From Streptomyces cadmiisoli (GTDB lineage Bacteria; Actinomycetota; Actinomycetes; Streptomycetales; Streptomycetaceae), in the NCBI RefSeq assembly GCF_003261055.1, contig NZ_CP030073.1, positions 5,022,001-5,086,000 on the forward strand: a DNA stretch of 64,000 nucleotides. Direction: 5' to 3'. Shown one piece after another: positions 8,482 to 16,760 of the stretch. Numbering within the stretch: position 1 is the first letter of the stretch; every line of letters begins with the position of its first letter. The position numbers and the translations under genes are program-made. A model generated the notes under the pieces. The model did not search any database and was not told the DNA's origin. It saw only the letters and a list, made by a program, of their open reading frames with translations.

Positions 8482-9402
8482 ATGCGCATACGAGCCACCG
8501 TCGCCGCCGTGACCGGCGCCCTGGCCCTGTCCGCCCTCGCCGTGCCGGCCTCGCAGGCCGCCGGTCCCGCCGCCGACCACCGCGAGTCCGTCGCGAAGAT
8601 CTGGCAGGCCGCCCACGGGTCCACCGGCGCCGCGGCCTCCGCCGGGGCGGCCCTCGACGAGCCGTACGACCTGGACGTCTCCTTCTCCGGCTTCAAGGTC
8701 GCCAAGGCGATCAAGGTCGGTACCACCGGCCGCTACTCGACCACGGTCACCTACACGATGACCCACGGCGCGGACGTCGACATCACCGCGGCGGACTTCC
8801 TGACCGCCCCGTACCTCTACCGGGGCGCCCTGGACACACCCTCCGCCACTCTCTTCGGCGTGAATCCGGGCAGCTGCACCAGCGTCTCCGCGACCGCCGC
8901 CACCTGCACCGGAAAGATCGACGTCTACCCGGGCGAGGGCGACCTGCTCAACACCGACGCCGGCACCTGGAAGGGCGCGGCGCTGGCCATCGCGTACAAC
9001 GGGCAGGACCCGTTGGACGACACCTTCGACCCGGCCGAGGTCGGTTACGCCGACCAGGGCGGCCTCGCCACCACCCTGGTGCAGCGCAACTCCAAGCTGA
9101 CGGTCGACGCCGCCCCGGAGCCGGTGAAGAAGGGCAAGACCCTCACGGTCACCGGCAAGCTGAGCCGCGCCAACTGGGAGAGCGGCAAGTACGCCGGGTA
9201 CTCCACCCAGCCCGTGGTGCTCCAGTTCCGCAAGGCGGGCACCACCAACTACACCAACGTCAAGGGCATCAGGACCACCACCACGGGCACCCTGAAGACC
9301 ACGGTGAAGGCCTCGGTCGACGGCTACTACCGCTTCACCTTCGCGGGCACGGCGACCACCCCGGCGGTCACCACGGCCGGCGACTTCGTCGACGTGAAGT
9401 AG
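8482..9402 (+). CDS. Secreted protein, array paralogue B2
   Basis: A 306-residue B-type paralogue, the most diverged of the four. It has a signal peptide ending in PASQA, then LDVSFSGFKVAKAI, VTYTMTHGADVDITAADF and a Cys-x9-Cys loop (CTSVSATAATC). The C-terminal Ig-like module ends in GDFVDVK like the others. The leader is much shorter, with 23 nt from hairpin to ATG versus about 82-89 in the others. Its last 35 bp overlap the 3-prime end of the convergent P-type ATPase gene. It is probably extracellular; function unknown. Confidence 0.85.
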   Translation: MRIRATVAAVTGALALSALAVPASQAAGPAADHRESVAKIWQAAHGSTGAAASAGAALDEPYDLDVSFSGFKVAKAIKVGTTGRYSTTVTYTMTHGADVDITAADFLTAPYLYRGALDTPSATLFGVNPGSCTSVSATAATCTGKIDVYPGEGDLLNTDAGTWKGAALAIAYNGQDPLDDTFDPAEVGYADQGGLATTLVQRNSKLTVDAAPEPVKKGKTLTVTGKLSRANWESGKYAGYSTQPVVLQFRKAGTTNYTNVKGIRTTTTGTLKTTVKASVDGYYRFTFAGTATTPAVTTAGDFVDVK

Positions 9403-11812
9403 GCAGCGCCCGAAAGCCCTGAGCGGGAACGCGGCGGTCGACCCATCTCCACACGAGCTCCAGGACGGCCGCCGCCACCGCCGCGATGCCCACCGCGATC
9501 CACGGCATCGTCATGCCGACCAGCTTCAGCGCGAAGAACTCCTGGAGCCACGGCACCACCAGCACCACCAGGAATCCCGCGCCCATCGCCGCGACCAGCG
9601 CGATCCGCCACCAGGTGTAGGGCCGGGCGATGATCGCCAGCACCCACATCGAGATCAGGAACAGCGTCAGCGTCGCCACGCTCGTCTCCGCGTCCAGCGC
9701 GCCCGGCCCGGTGTAGTGGTGCCGGGCGACGAGGTACGTCGCGAACGTCGCCACCGCGGCCAGCGCCCCGCCCGGGATCGCGTACCGCATCACGCGCCGC
9801 ACGAAGTGCGGCTGTGCCCGTTCCCTGTTGGGCGCGAGAGCGAGGAAGAACGCCGGGACGCCGATCGTCAGCGTGGACAGCAGGGTCAGATGGCGGGGCA
9901 GGAAGGGGTACTCGACCTGCCAGCACACCACCAGGATCGCCAGCAGTACCGAGTAGACCGTCTTCACCAGGAACAGCGTGGCGACCCGGGTGATGTTGCC
10001 GATGACCCGCCGGCCCTCGGCGACCACCGACGGCAGCGTGGCGAAGCTGTTGTTCAGCAGCACGATCTGGGCGACCGCCCGGGTCGCCTCCGAGCCGGAG
10101 CCCATCGCCACCCCGATGTCGGCGTCCTTCAGCGCCAGGACGTCGTTCACACCGTCACCGGTCATCGCGACCGTGTGTCCGCGTGACTGGAGCGCGCCCA
10201 CCATCTCCCGCTTCTGCTGCGGGGTGACCCGGCCGAACACCGTGCCGTCGTCCAGGGCCCGCGCCATGCCCTCCGTGTCGGCGGGCAGCCGGCGGGCGTC
10301 GACCGTGTCGCCGCTGAGCCCGAGCTTGCCCGCCACGGCGCCCACCGACACCGCGTTGTCACCGGAGATGACCTTGGCGCGGACGTCCTGCTCGGCGAAG
10401 TAGCGCAGGGTGTCGGCGGCGTCCCGGCGCAGCCGCTGCTCCAGCACGACCAGCGCGGCGGGCTTGGCCGACCGGGTGATGTCGGGGGAGTCGAGTTCGC
10501 CGGAGGCACGGGCCAGCAGCAGGACCCGCAGCCCCTCCTCGTTCAGCCGACCGGTCTCGGCCAGTGCGGGATCGTCCTGCGGGAGCAGCACGTCCGGGGC
10601 GCCCAGGAGCCAGGTGCTGCTCTCCCCGTTGCCCTCGCTGAAGGACGCCCCGCTGTACTTGCGGGCGGAGGAGAACGGCAGCGACTCGACGCAGCGCCAG
10701 TCGTCGCTGTCCGGGTAGGCGGCGATGATCGCCTGGAGGGAGCCGTTCGGCCGGGGGTCGGACTCGCCGAGCGCGCCGAGGACCTGGCGCACGTACTCCT
10801 CGTCGTGGCCGTCGAGCGGGCGCAGCTCGGTGACGTCCATGCCGCCCTCGGTGAGGGTGCCGGTCTTGTCGAGGCAGACGGTGTCGACGCGGGCCAGTCC
10901 CTCGATCGCCGGCAGTTCCTGCACCAGGCACTGCTTGCGGCCCAGCCGGATCACCCCGATCGCGAAGGCGACCGAGGTGAGCAGGACCAGGCCCTCCGGG
11001 ACCATCGGCACGATGCCGCCGACGGTCCGCGCGAGGGAGTCCTTGAAGGCGGTCTCCTTGACCACCAGCTGGCTGATGATCAGGCCGATCGCGGTCGGGA
11101 CCATCATCCACGTCACGTATTTCAGGATCGTGGAGATACCGGAGCGCAGCTCGGAGTGGACCAGGGTGAAGCGGGAGGCCTCCTCGGCGAGCTGGGCGGC
11201 GTACGCCTCGCGTCCCACCTTGGTGGCCTGGAACGCGCCACCGCCGGCCACCACGAAGCTGCCGGACATCACCTCGTCGCCGGCCCGTTTGACCACGGGA
11301 TCGGCCTCACCGGTGAGCAGGGACTCGTCGATCTCCAGCCCGTCGGTCTCGACGCACACGCCGTCCACGACGACCTTGTCCCCGGGACCGATCTCGATCA
11401 GGTCGTCCAGCACGATCTCGGACGTACCGACCTCGGCGGCGATGCCGTCGCGGCGCACGGTCGGCCGCACCTCGCCGATCAGGGCGAGCGAGTCCAGGGT
11501 CTTCTTCGCCCGCCACTCCTGGACGATGCCGATCCCGGTGTTGGCGAGGATCACGAAGCCGAACAGGCTGTCCTGGATCGGAGCGACGAACAGCATGATC
11601 ACCCAGAGCACGCCGATGATCGCGTTGAACCGGGTGAAGACGTTCGCGCGGACGATGTCGACCATCGACCGGCTGCTGCGCACCGGCACGTCGTTGACCT
11701 GTCCGCGCGCCACCCGCTCGGCGACCTCGGCGGCGGTCAGCCCGGTGGTCGGGGACGGCACGCGTGCGGGATGCGCGGGGCCGAGGTCGGCACCCGCGTC
11801 GATGTGCGTCAT
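9368..11812 (-). CDS. HAD-type cation-transporting P-type ATPase (CtpE-like)
   Basis: An 814-residue protein. The phosphorylation site DKTGTLTEGG lies near residue 310, an LTGEADPV actuator motif lies upstream, and the hinge MTGDGVNDVLALKDADIGVA lies near residue 550. Paired hydrophobic segments flank these domains and a cluster of helices follows. The short N-terminus (LTAAEVAERVARGQVN) and lack of Cys-x2-Cys heavy-metal modules fit the CtpE branch, which in mycobacteria is linked to calcium uptake. The substrate here is not proven. The C-terminus overlaps convergently with B2 by 35 bp. DUF2530 lies upstream on the same strand. Confidence 0.9.
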   Translation of the reverse strand: MTHIDAGADLGPAHPARVPSPTTGLTAAEVAERVARGQVNDVPVRSSRSMVDIVRANVFTRFNAIIGVLWVIMLFVAPIQDSLFGFVILANTGIGIVQEWRAKKTLDSLALIGEVRPTVRRDGIAAEVGTSEIVLDDLIEIGPGDKVVVDGVCVETDGLEIDESLLTGEADPVVKRAGDEVMSGSFVVAGGGAFQATKVGREAYAAQLAEEASRFTLVHSELRSGISTILKYVTWMMVPTAIGLIISQLVVKETAFKDSLARTVGGIVPMVPEGLVLLTSVAFAIGVIRLGRKQCLVQELPAIEGLARVDTVCLDKTGTLTEGGMDVTELRPLDGHDEEYVRQVLGALGESDPRPNGSLQAIIAAYPDSDDWRCVESLPFSSARKYSGASFSEGNGESSTWLLGAPDVLLPQDDPALAETGRLNEEGLRVLLLARASGELDSPDITRSAKPAALVVLEQRLRRDAADTLRYFAEQDVRAKVISGDNAVSVGAVAGKLGLSGDTVDARRLPADTEGMARALDDGTVFGRVTPQQKREMVGALQSRGHTVAMTGDGVNDVLALKDADIGVAMGSGSEATRAVAQIVLLNNSFATLPSVVAEGRRVIGNITRVATLFLVKTVYSVLLAILVVCWQVEYPFLPRHLTLLSTLTIGVPAFFLALAPNRERAQPHFVRRVMRYAIPGGALAAVATFATYLVARHHYTGPGALDAETSVATLTLFLISMWVLAIIARPYTWWRIALVAAMGAGFLVVLVVPWLQEFFALKLVGMTMPWIAVGIAAVAAAVLELVWRWVDRRVPAQGFRALPTSRRRSRRPW

Positions 11813-11910
11813 GCATTCGACGGTACGTGCGGATCTGGGGCTTCACCCCCCGAGCGCGGTGAAGATCCGACCACGGGAGGACGGCCGTAGTGCCACGGTT
11901 GTAGGGGTGA

Positions 11911-12198
11911 CTACGGGAGCGGCCGTACGGAGTCCGTCGAGGCGGTCGTCTCCTCGCGTGCCGCGCGTCTGATCGCCGCGTCCCGCCGGCGGACGTACCA
12001 GATGCCGAACAGTCCGAGGCCGCCGCCGGCCAGGCAGGTCCACAGCCACCAGGTGTGCCCGTGGTCGTCGAACCAGCCGTAGAAGGGCAATTGCGCCAGG
12101 AAGAGGGCGAACCAGACGATCGTGCCGCCGATGACCGTGCCGACGACGGGGCCCTCCAGGGGCTCCGGCGCCTCGTGCTTGGGGGTCCACTTCGCCAT
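11911..12198 (-). CDS. DUF2530 small membrane protein
   Basis: A 95-residue protein with two predicted membrane helices (VVGTVIGGTIVWFALFLAQL and WWLWTCLAGGGLGLFGIWYV). A basic loop follows (VRRRDAAIRRAARE). This matches the actinobacterial DUF2530 family, which lacks an assigned function. It is 98 bp upstream of the P-type ATPase on the same strand and divergent from the purine permease. A shared operon with the ATPase is possible but unproven. Confidence 0.8.
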   Translation of the reverse strand: MAKWTPKHEAPEPLEGPVVGTVIGGTIVWFALFLAQLPFYGWFDDHGHTWWLWTCLAGGGLGLFGIWYVRRRDAAIRRAAREETTASTDSVRPLP

Positions 12199-12255
12199 GG
12201 AGGACAGCTTAGAAGGTCCGCGTGTCTACGCGCGGAGATAGCGATCTTTCCCTTA

Positions 12256-12304
12256 TATGTTCATACTGAAGCCGTTTGTCTCTGACCGCTTATGTTCGTA
12301 TGAA
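12256..12304 (+). promoter_or_regulatory. Paired AT-rich repeat upstream of purine permease
   Basis: TATGTTCATACTGAA (12256-12270) and TATGTTCGTATGAA (12291-12304) are near-copies, each built round an imperfect TTCATATGAA palindrome, with start points 35 bp apart. They lie in an unusually AT-rich stretch just before the permease start, which suggests an operator and promoter region. The regulator is unknown. Confidence 0.45.
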
Positions 12305-12349
12305 AGTCCAACAGGGCGCGGGGGGTGTCCGTTGGTGATGAGGACCCGC

Positions 12350-13801
12350 ATGCCCACCTCGGCCACCGCCAAGGCCCCCGCGCCCGAAGGACCGGGCGCA
12401 CAGCCCGCGTACGGCGCCCTCGACCGCTTCTTCAAGATCTCCGAACGGGGCAGCAGCGTGCCCCGCGAGATCCGCGGCGGCTTCGCCACCTTCTTCGCGA
12501 TGGCGTACATCATCGTGCTGAACCCGATCATCCTCGGCAGCGCGAAGGACATGTACGGCAACCAGCTCGACAACGGTCAGCTGGTCACCGCGACGGCCCT
12601 GACGGCGGCGTTCACCACCCTGCTGATGGGCGTCATCGGCAACGTGCCCGTCGCGCTGGCCGCCGGTCTGGGCGTCAACTCCGTCGTCGCGCTCCAGCTC
12701 GCCCCCCGGATGTCCTGGCCGGACGCCATGGGCATGGTGGTGCTCGCCGGTTTCGTGGTGATGCTGCTGGTCGCCACCGGCCTGCGCGAACGCGTGATGA
12801 ACGCCGTGCCGCAGGGGCTGCGCAAGGCCATCGCCATCGGTATCGGCCTGTTCATCATGCTGATCGGCCTCGTCGACGCGGGCTTCGTCTCGCGCATCCC
12901 GGACGTCGCCCAGACCACCGTCCCGCTCCAGCTCGGCGTCGGCGGCCACCTCCTCGGCTGGCCGGTCCTGGTCTTCATCCTCGGTGTGCTGCTCACGCTG
13001 GCGCTGATCGTGCGCAAGGTGTCCGGCGCGATCCTGATCTCGATCGTCGCGATGACTGTCCTCGCGGTGATCATCGAGGCGGTCGCCGACATCCCGTCCT
13101 GGGGCCTGACCACCCCGAAGTGGCCGGGCAACCCGGTCGCCACCCCCGACTTCGGCCTGATCGGCCAGGTCAGCCTGTTCGGCGGCTTCGCCAAGGTCGG
13201 CGTGCTGACCGGCACCCTCTTCGTCTTCACGGTGCTGCTGTCGTGCTTCTTCGACGCGATGGGCACGATCATGGCCGTGAGCGACGAGGCCAAGCTGACC
13301 GACGCCCAGGGCCAGATGCCCGGCATCAACAAGGTGCTGTTCGTCGACGGCATCGCGGTCGCCGCCGGCGGCGCCAGCTCCTCCTCGGCCACCACCTGCT
13401 TCGTGGAGTCCACGGCCGGCGTCGGTGAGGGCGCCCGGACCGGCCTCGCGAACATGGTCACCGGCTCGCTGTTCGCCCTGGCGCTGTTCCTGACCCCCGT
13501 CGCCACGATGGTCCCGTCGCAGGCGGCCACTCCCGCGCTGGTCGCGGTCGGCTTCCTGATCCTGGCCGGTTCGATCAAGGAGATCGACTGGGCGGACTAC
13601 ACGATCGCCGTCCCGGCCTTCGTGACGATGCTGATGATGCCCTTCACCTACTCGATCACCAACGGCATCGGCATGGGCTTCATCACCTTCGCGGTGCTGC
13701 GCCTGGCGGCCGGTCGGGGCCGCGAGGTCCCGTCGGCGATGTACGTGGTGGCGGCGGTGTTCGCCTTCTACTACCTGATGCCGGCGCTGGGCCTGACCTG
13801 A
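12350..13801 (+). CDS. NCS2-family adenine/guanine/hypoxanthine permease (AzgA-like)
   Basis: About 483 residues from the ATG at 12350, with GAGGA 5 bp upstream; GTG 12335 and ATG 12338 are alternatives. The N-terminus holds GGFATFFAMAYIIVLNPIIL, the hallmark of the AzgA branch. SSSATTCFVESTAGVGEGAR at about two thirds of the length is the conserved substrate-site loop. About 12 hydrophobic segments are visible. It likely imports purine bases by proton symport. The paired repeats upstream may control it. It is followed by a convergent ribbon-helix-helix gene. Confidence 0.88.
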   Translation: MPTSATAKAPAPEGPGAQPAYGALDRFFKISERGSSVPREIRGGFATFFAMAYIIVLNPIILGSAKDMYGNQLDNGQLVTATALTAAFTTLLMGVIGNVPVALAAGLGVNSVVALQLAPRMSWPDAMGMVVLAGFVVMLLVATGLRERVMNAVPQGLRKAIAIGIGLFIMLIGLVDAGFVSRIPDVAQTTVPLQLGVGGHLLGWPVLVFILGVLLTLALIVRKVSGAILISIVAMTVLAVIIEAVADIPSWGLTTPKWPGNPVATPDFGLIGQVSLFGGFAKVGVLTGTLFVFTVLLSCFFDAMGTIMAVSDEAKLTDAQGQMPGINKVLFVDGIAVAAGGASSSSATTCFVESTAGVGEGARTGLANMVTGSLFALALFLTPVATMVPSQAATPALVAVGFLILAGSIKEIDWADYTIAVPAFVTMLMMPFTYSITNGIGMGFITFAVLRLAAGRGREVPSAMYVVAAVFAFYYLMPALGLT

Positions 13802-13816
13802 CGCCGCGCGGGGCGC

Positions 13817-14005
13817 TCAGGTGACCCCGTAGAACTTCTCCGTCTCTTCGACCGCCGACTGGAAGCGCTGGTCGAAGTCGTCGCGAATGAGCGTCCGGAC
13901 GACATAGTCCTGGACGCTCATTCCTCGTATCGCCGCATGGTGCCGGAGCCGTTCGAGCAGCTCCCCGTCCATCCGCAGGCTGAGCACGCTGGTCCCCATG
14001 GACAT
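13817..14005 (-). CDS. Small ribbon-helix-helix (Arc/CopG-like) protein
   Basis: A 62-residue protein: SVLSLRMDGELLERLRHHAAIRGMSVQDYVVRTL fits a beta-strand then two-helix RHH fold, as in CopG/Arc repressors and RHH antitoxins. An internal ATG at 13999 is a second possible start. No toxin gene sits beside it, since the neighbours are the convergent permease and divergent MarR gene. An orphan DNA-binding regulator is more likely than an antitoxin. Confidence 0.7.
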   Translation of the reverse strand: MSMGTSVLSLRMDGELLERLRHHAAIRGMSVQDYVVRTLIRDDFDQRFQSAVEETEKFYGVT

Positions 14006-14142
14006 GAGGGTGGCAAGAGCGCCGGGCGATGCGTCACTTTCCGGATCTCACTCACTCGTACGGGTGATAGTCGGCTTTTCGGTGTCCGGCGTCACGGAGC
14101 GGTCGCGGGGGCCCCGGGTGGTACTTAGCGAGAGTAATGAGG

Positions 14143-14155
14143 TATTCTAAAGAAC
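14143..14155 (+). promoter_or_regulatory. Candidate -10 element giving a leaderless marR transcript
   Basis: TATTCT at 14143-14148 ends exactly 7 bp before the A of the ATG at 14156, and there is no ribosome site between them. This matches the geometry of leaderless mRNAs, which are common in Streptomyces. The -35 region is weak. Confidence 0.45.
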
Positions 14156-14593
14156 ATGCCGGATCTCACCCATGGCGACGACGCCGCCGCCGTGAACGCC
14201 CTGCGCTCCGCCGTGATGCGGTTGTCCCGTCGGCTCAAGCACCAGCGGGTCGACGAATCGCTGAGCCCCACCGAGATGTCGGTGCTGGGCACCCTCGCCC
14301 AGTGCGGCTCGGCGACCCCGGGCGAGCTCGCCCGCAAAGAGCACGTGCAGCCGCCGTCGATGACCCGCATCGTGGCACTGCTGGAGGCCAAGGAGCTGGT
14401 CCGGCTGGAGCCGCATCCCGAGGACCGGCGCCAGAAGGTCGTCACGCAGACCGAGCGCGCCGAGGCGATGCTCGAGGAGAGCCGTCGCAAGCGCAACGCG
14501 TTCCTGGCCTCGCTGGTGGAGGGCCTCGACGAGGACGAGTGGGCGAAACTCCGCGCCGCCGCCCCCGTGCTGGAGAAGCTCGCACATCTGTGA
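14156..14593 (+). CDS. MarR-family transcriptional regulator
   Basis: A 145-residue protein with a winged helix: LSPTEMSVLGTLAQCGSATP, then the recognition helix VQPPSMTRIVALLEAKELV and the wing LEPHPEDRRQKVV, a typical MarR DR-x-K wing. Long helices on either side would form the dimer interface. It lies 27 bp upstream of an MFS exporter gene on the same strand, the usual arrangement of a local repressor controlling an efflux pump. The AT-rich region at 14121-14155 is the likely self-operator. Confidence 0.88.
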   Translation: MPDLTHGDDAAAVNALRSAVMRLSRRLKHQRVDESLSPTEMSVLGTLAQCGSATPGELARKEHVQPPSMTRIVALLEAKELVRLEPHPEDRRQKVVTQTERAEAMLEESRRKRNAFLASLVEGLDEDEWAKLRAAAPVLEKLAHL

Positions 14594-14620
14594 CCGCACC
14601 ACCCGAGGAGGCGAACCCTT

Positions 14621-15985
14621 TTGAGTACGGGATCCGGAGCACATTCCGCCCCCGCACCAGCTACCCCCGACACCCCTGAGGACCCTGTGGGCAAGCCCCG
14701 CAGGACCTCGATGTTCCGCTCCCTCCGGATCCGCAACTACCGCCTCTTCTTCCTCGGCCAGGTCGTCTCCAACACGGGCACCTGGATGCAGCGCATCGCC
14801 CAGGACTGGCTGGTCCTCAGCCTCACCGGCTCCGCGACCGCCGTCGGCGTCACCACCGCGCTCCAGTTCCTGCCGATGCTGCTGTTCGGCCTCTACGGCG
14901 GCGTCCTCGTCGACCGCCTCCCCAAGCGCCCCACCCTGCTGGTCACGCAGACCGCGATGGCCTTCACCGGCCTCGCGCTCGCCTTCCTCACCCTCTCCGG
15001 CCACGTCGAGGTCTGGCACGTCTACCTCGCCGCCTTCGCGGTCGGCCTCGCCACGGTCGTCGACAACCCGGCCCGGCAGTCCTTCGTCAGCGAGATGGTC
15101 GGCCCCGACCAGCTCCAGAACGCGGTCAGCCTGAATTCGGCCAACTTCCAGTCCGCCCGGATGATCGGCCCCGCCGTCGCCGGTGTCCTGATCACCGGCG
15201 TGGGCACCGGCTGGGCCTTCCTCCTCAACGGCCTGTCCTTCGTCGCGCCCATCGCCGGCCTGCTGCTGATGCGCGGCCGCGAACTGCACCCCGTCGAGCG
15301 CGCCCCGCGCGGCAAGGGGCAGCTGCGCGAGGGCCTGGCCTACGTCGCCGGGCGGCCCGAGCTGATCTGGCCGATCGTGCTGGTCGGCTTCATCGGCACG
15401 TTCGCCTTCAACTTCCCCGTCTACCTGTCGGCCTTCGTCGACGACGTCTTCCGGATGGGCGCGGGCACGTACAGCCTGTTCAACACGCTGATGGCGATCG
15501 GCTCCGTCACCGGCGCGCTGCTCGCCGCCCGCCGCGGCACGGCCCGGCTGCGGGTGCTGAGCGCGGCGGCGCTGGTCTTCGGCACGGTGGAGATCGTGGC
15601 CGCGGCGACCCCGTGGCTGTGGTTGTTCGCCCTGCTGATGATCCCGCTGGGCCTGTGCTCGATGACGGTCAACGTCACCGCCAACACCAGCATCCAGATG
15701 AACACCGACCCGGCGATGCGCGGCCGGGTCATGGCGTTCTACATGATGGTCTTCCTCGGCGGCTCACCGGTCGGCGCCCCGCTCGTCGGCTGGATCACGG
15801 ACACCTACGGCGCCCGGATCGGCCTCGCGGCCGGCGGCGCCGTGGCCGCGCTGGCCGCGATCGCCATCGGGCTGATCCTGGCCCGGGTGGGCGGTCTGCG
15901 CCTGTCGGTGGGCTGGCACGCCGGGCATCCGCGGGTGCGGTTCGTGGCCCGCGAGCGCCGCGAGGAGCTGGCGACGGCGGTGTGA
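14621..15985 (+). CDS. MFS transporter (MFS_3 type exporter)
   Basis: 454 residues from a TTG at 14621, supported by GAGGAGG at 14605-14611 with 9-bp spacing. After about 30 variable residues, SLRIRNYRLFFLGQVVSNTG and WMQRIAQDWLVLSLTG are typical of the MFS_3 group, often annotated as efflux or enterobactin-exporter-like. GGVLVDRLPKRPTLL is motif A. Twelve hydrophobic segments are visible. It is likely co-transcribed with marR. The substrate is unknown, and a small-molecule export role is inferred from the pairing. Confidence 0.85.
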   Translation: MSTGSGAHSAPAPATPDTPEDPVGKPRRTSMFRSLRIRNYRLFFLGQVVSNTGTWMQRIAQDWLVLSLTGSATAVGVTTALQFLPMLLFGLYGGVLVDRLPKRPTLLVTQTAMAFTGLALAFLTLSGHVEVWHVYLAAFAVGLATVVDNPARQSFVSEMVGPDQLQNAVSLNSANFQSARMIGPAVAGVLITGVGTGWAFLLNGLSFVAPIAGLLLMRGRELHPVERAPRGKGQLREGLAYVAGRPELIWPIVLVGFIGTFAFNFPVYLSAFVDDVFRMGAGTYSLFNTLMAIGSVTGALLAARRGTARLRVLSAAALVFGTVEIVAAATPWLWLFALLMIPLGLCSMTVNVTANTSIQMNTDPAMRGRVMAFYMMVFLGGSPVGAPLVGWITDTYGARIGLAAGGAVAALAAIAIGLILARVGGLRLSVGWHAGHPRVRFVARERREELATAV

Positions 15986-16001
15986 GCGGCAGACTGGCTC
16001 C

Positions 16002-16574
16002 ATGAGACTCTTCGCCGCCGTGCTGCCCCCCGACGAGGTCGCGCGTGCGCTCGCCTCGGCGGTGGCCGACCTCAGGACGCTGCCCGGCGCGGACGGACTG
16101 CGCTGGACGGGCCGCCCCGGCTGGCACTTCACCCTGGCGTTCTACGGCGAGGTGGACGACGGCCTCGTACCGGAGCTGACGGCCCGGCTGGAGCGGGCCG
16201 CGCACCGCACCCCGGCGTTCCCGCTGGCGGTGCGGGGCGGCGGCCAGTTCGGGCACGGGAGGGCGCTGTGGGCGGGGGCCGACGGCGATCTGGCGACGCT
16301 GCGGCTGCTCGCCGACCGCAGCGAGGCGGCGGCCCGGAAGGCCGGTGTGCCCATGGGGGAGCATCGCCGCTACAAGGCCCACCTGACGGTGGCCCGCAGC
16401 CGGGACACGGTGGACGTCGGGCCGTACGTCGAGGCGCTGGGGTCCTTCACCAGCCGCACCTGGACGGTGGACGAGCTGGCCCTGGTCCGCAGCAACCTGC
16501 CGAAGTCCGGTGTGCGGGGGGAGCAGCCCCGGTACGAGGCGGTCGGCTGCTGGCCGCTCGGCGGCGCCGGTTAG
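16002..16574 (+). CDS. thpR: RNA 2',3'-cyclic phosphodiesterase (LigT/2H family)
   Basis: A 190-residue protein with the two HxTx motifs that define the 2H phosphoesterases: HFTL near residue 47 and HLTV near residue 127. It has the usual MRLFAAVLPP start and length of bacterial ThpR. The family hydrolyses 2',3'-cyclic phosphates at RNA ends, and older names call it a 2'-5' RNA ligase. It starts 16 bp after the MFS gene, so it may be a read-through passenger of that operon. Confidence 0.88.
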   Translation: MRLFAAVLPPDEVARALASAVADLRTLPGADGLRWTGRPGWHFTLAFYGEVDDGLVPELTARLERAAHRTPAFPLAVRGGGQFGHGRALWAGADGDLATLRLLADRSEAAARKAGVPMGEHRRYKAHLTVARSRDTVDVGPYVEALGSFTSRTWTVDELALVRSNLPKSGVRGEQPRYEAVGCWPLGGAG

Positions 16575-16583
16575 GCTCGGCGC

Positions 16584-16673
16584 GTGGACCCGAAAACCCG
16601 GAACCGGATCATGGCCGGTGCGCTTGTGCTGATGTTCGTCGTGGTGGCGCTGGCGGCGGCGGTCGGAAGATAG
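16584..16673 (+). CDS. 29-residue single-helix membrane peptide
   Basis: A GTG-initiated frame encoding 29 residues: a basic start (MDPKTRNR), one strong hydrophobic helix (IMAGALVLMFVVVALAAAV) and a GR end. It starts 10 bp after thpR stops, and codon third positions are GC-rich. No clear ribosome site is visible, which lowers confidence. The shape is that of a small inner-membrane peptide. No function is known to me. Confidence 0.5.
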   Translation: MDPKTRNRIMAGALVLMFVVVALAAAVGR

Positions 16674-16760
16674 CCGTCGGCCCGCCCCTCGCCGCCTCCC
16701 CGGCCGCCGTGCCCGGCGGGGCTTGCATCGAGCGGACTCCAAGCCGTTGGCTGGGGGCCC

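Noticed and set aside
13817..14593. RHH protein plus MarR as a toxin-antitoxin pair
   Set aside because: They are divergent, and neither neighbour is toxin-like; MarR clearly pairs with the MFS gene.
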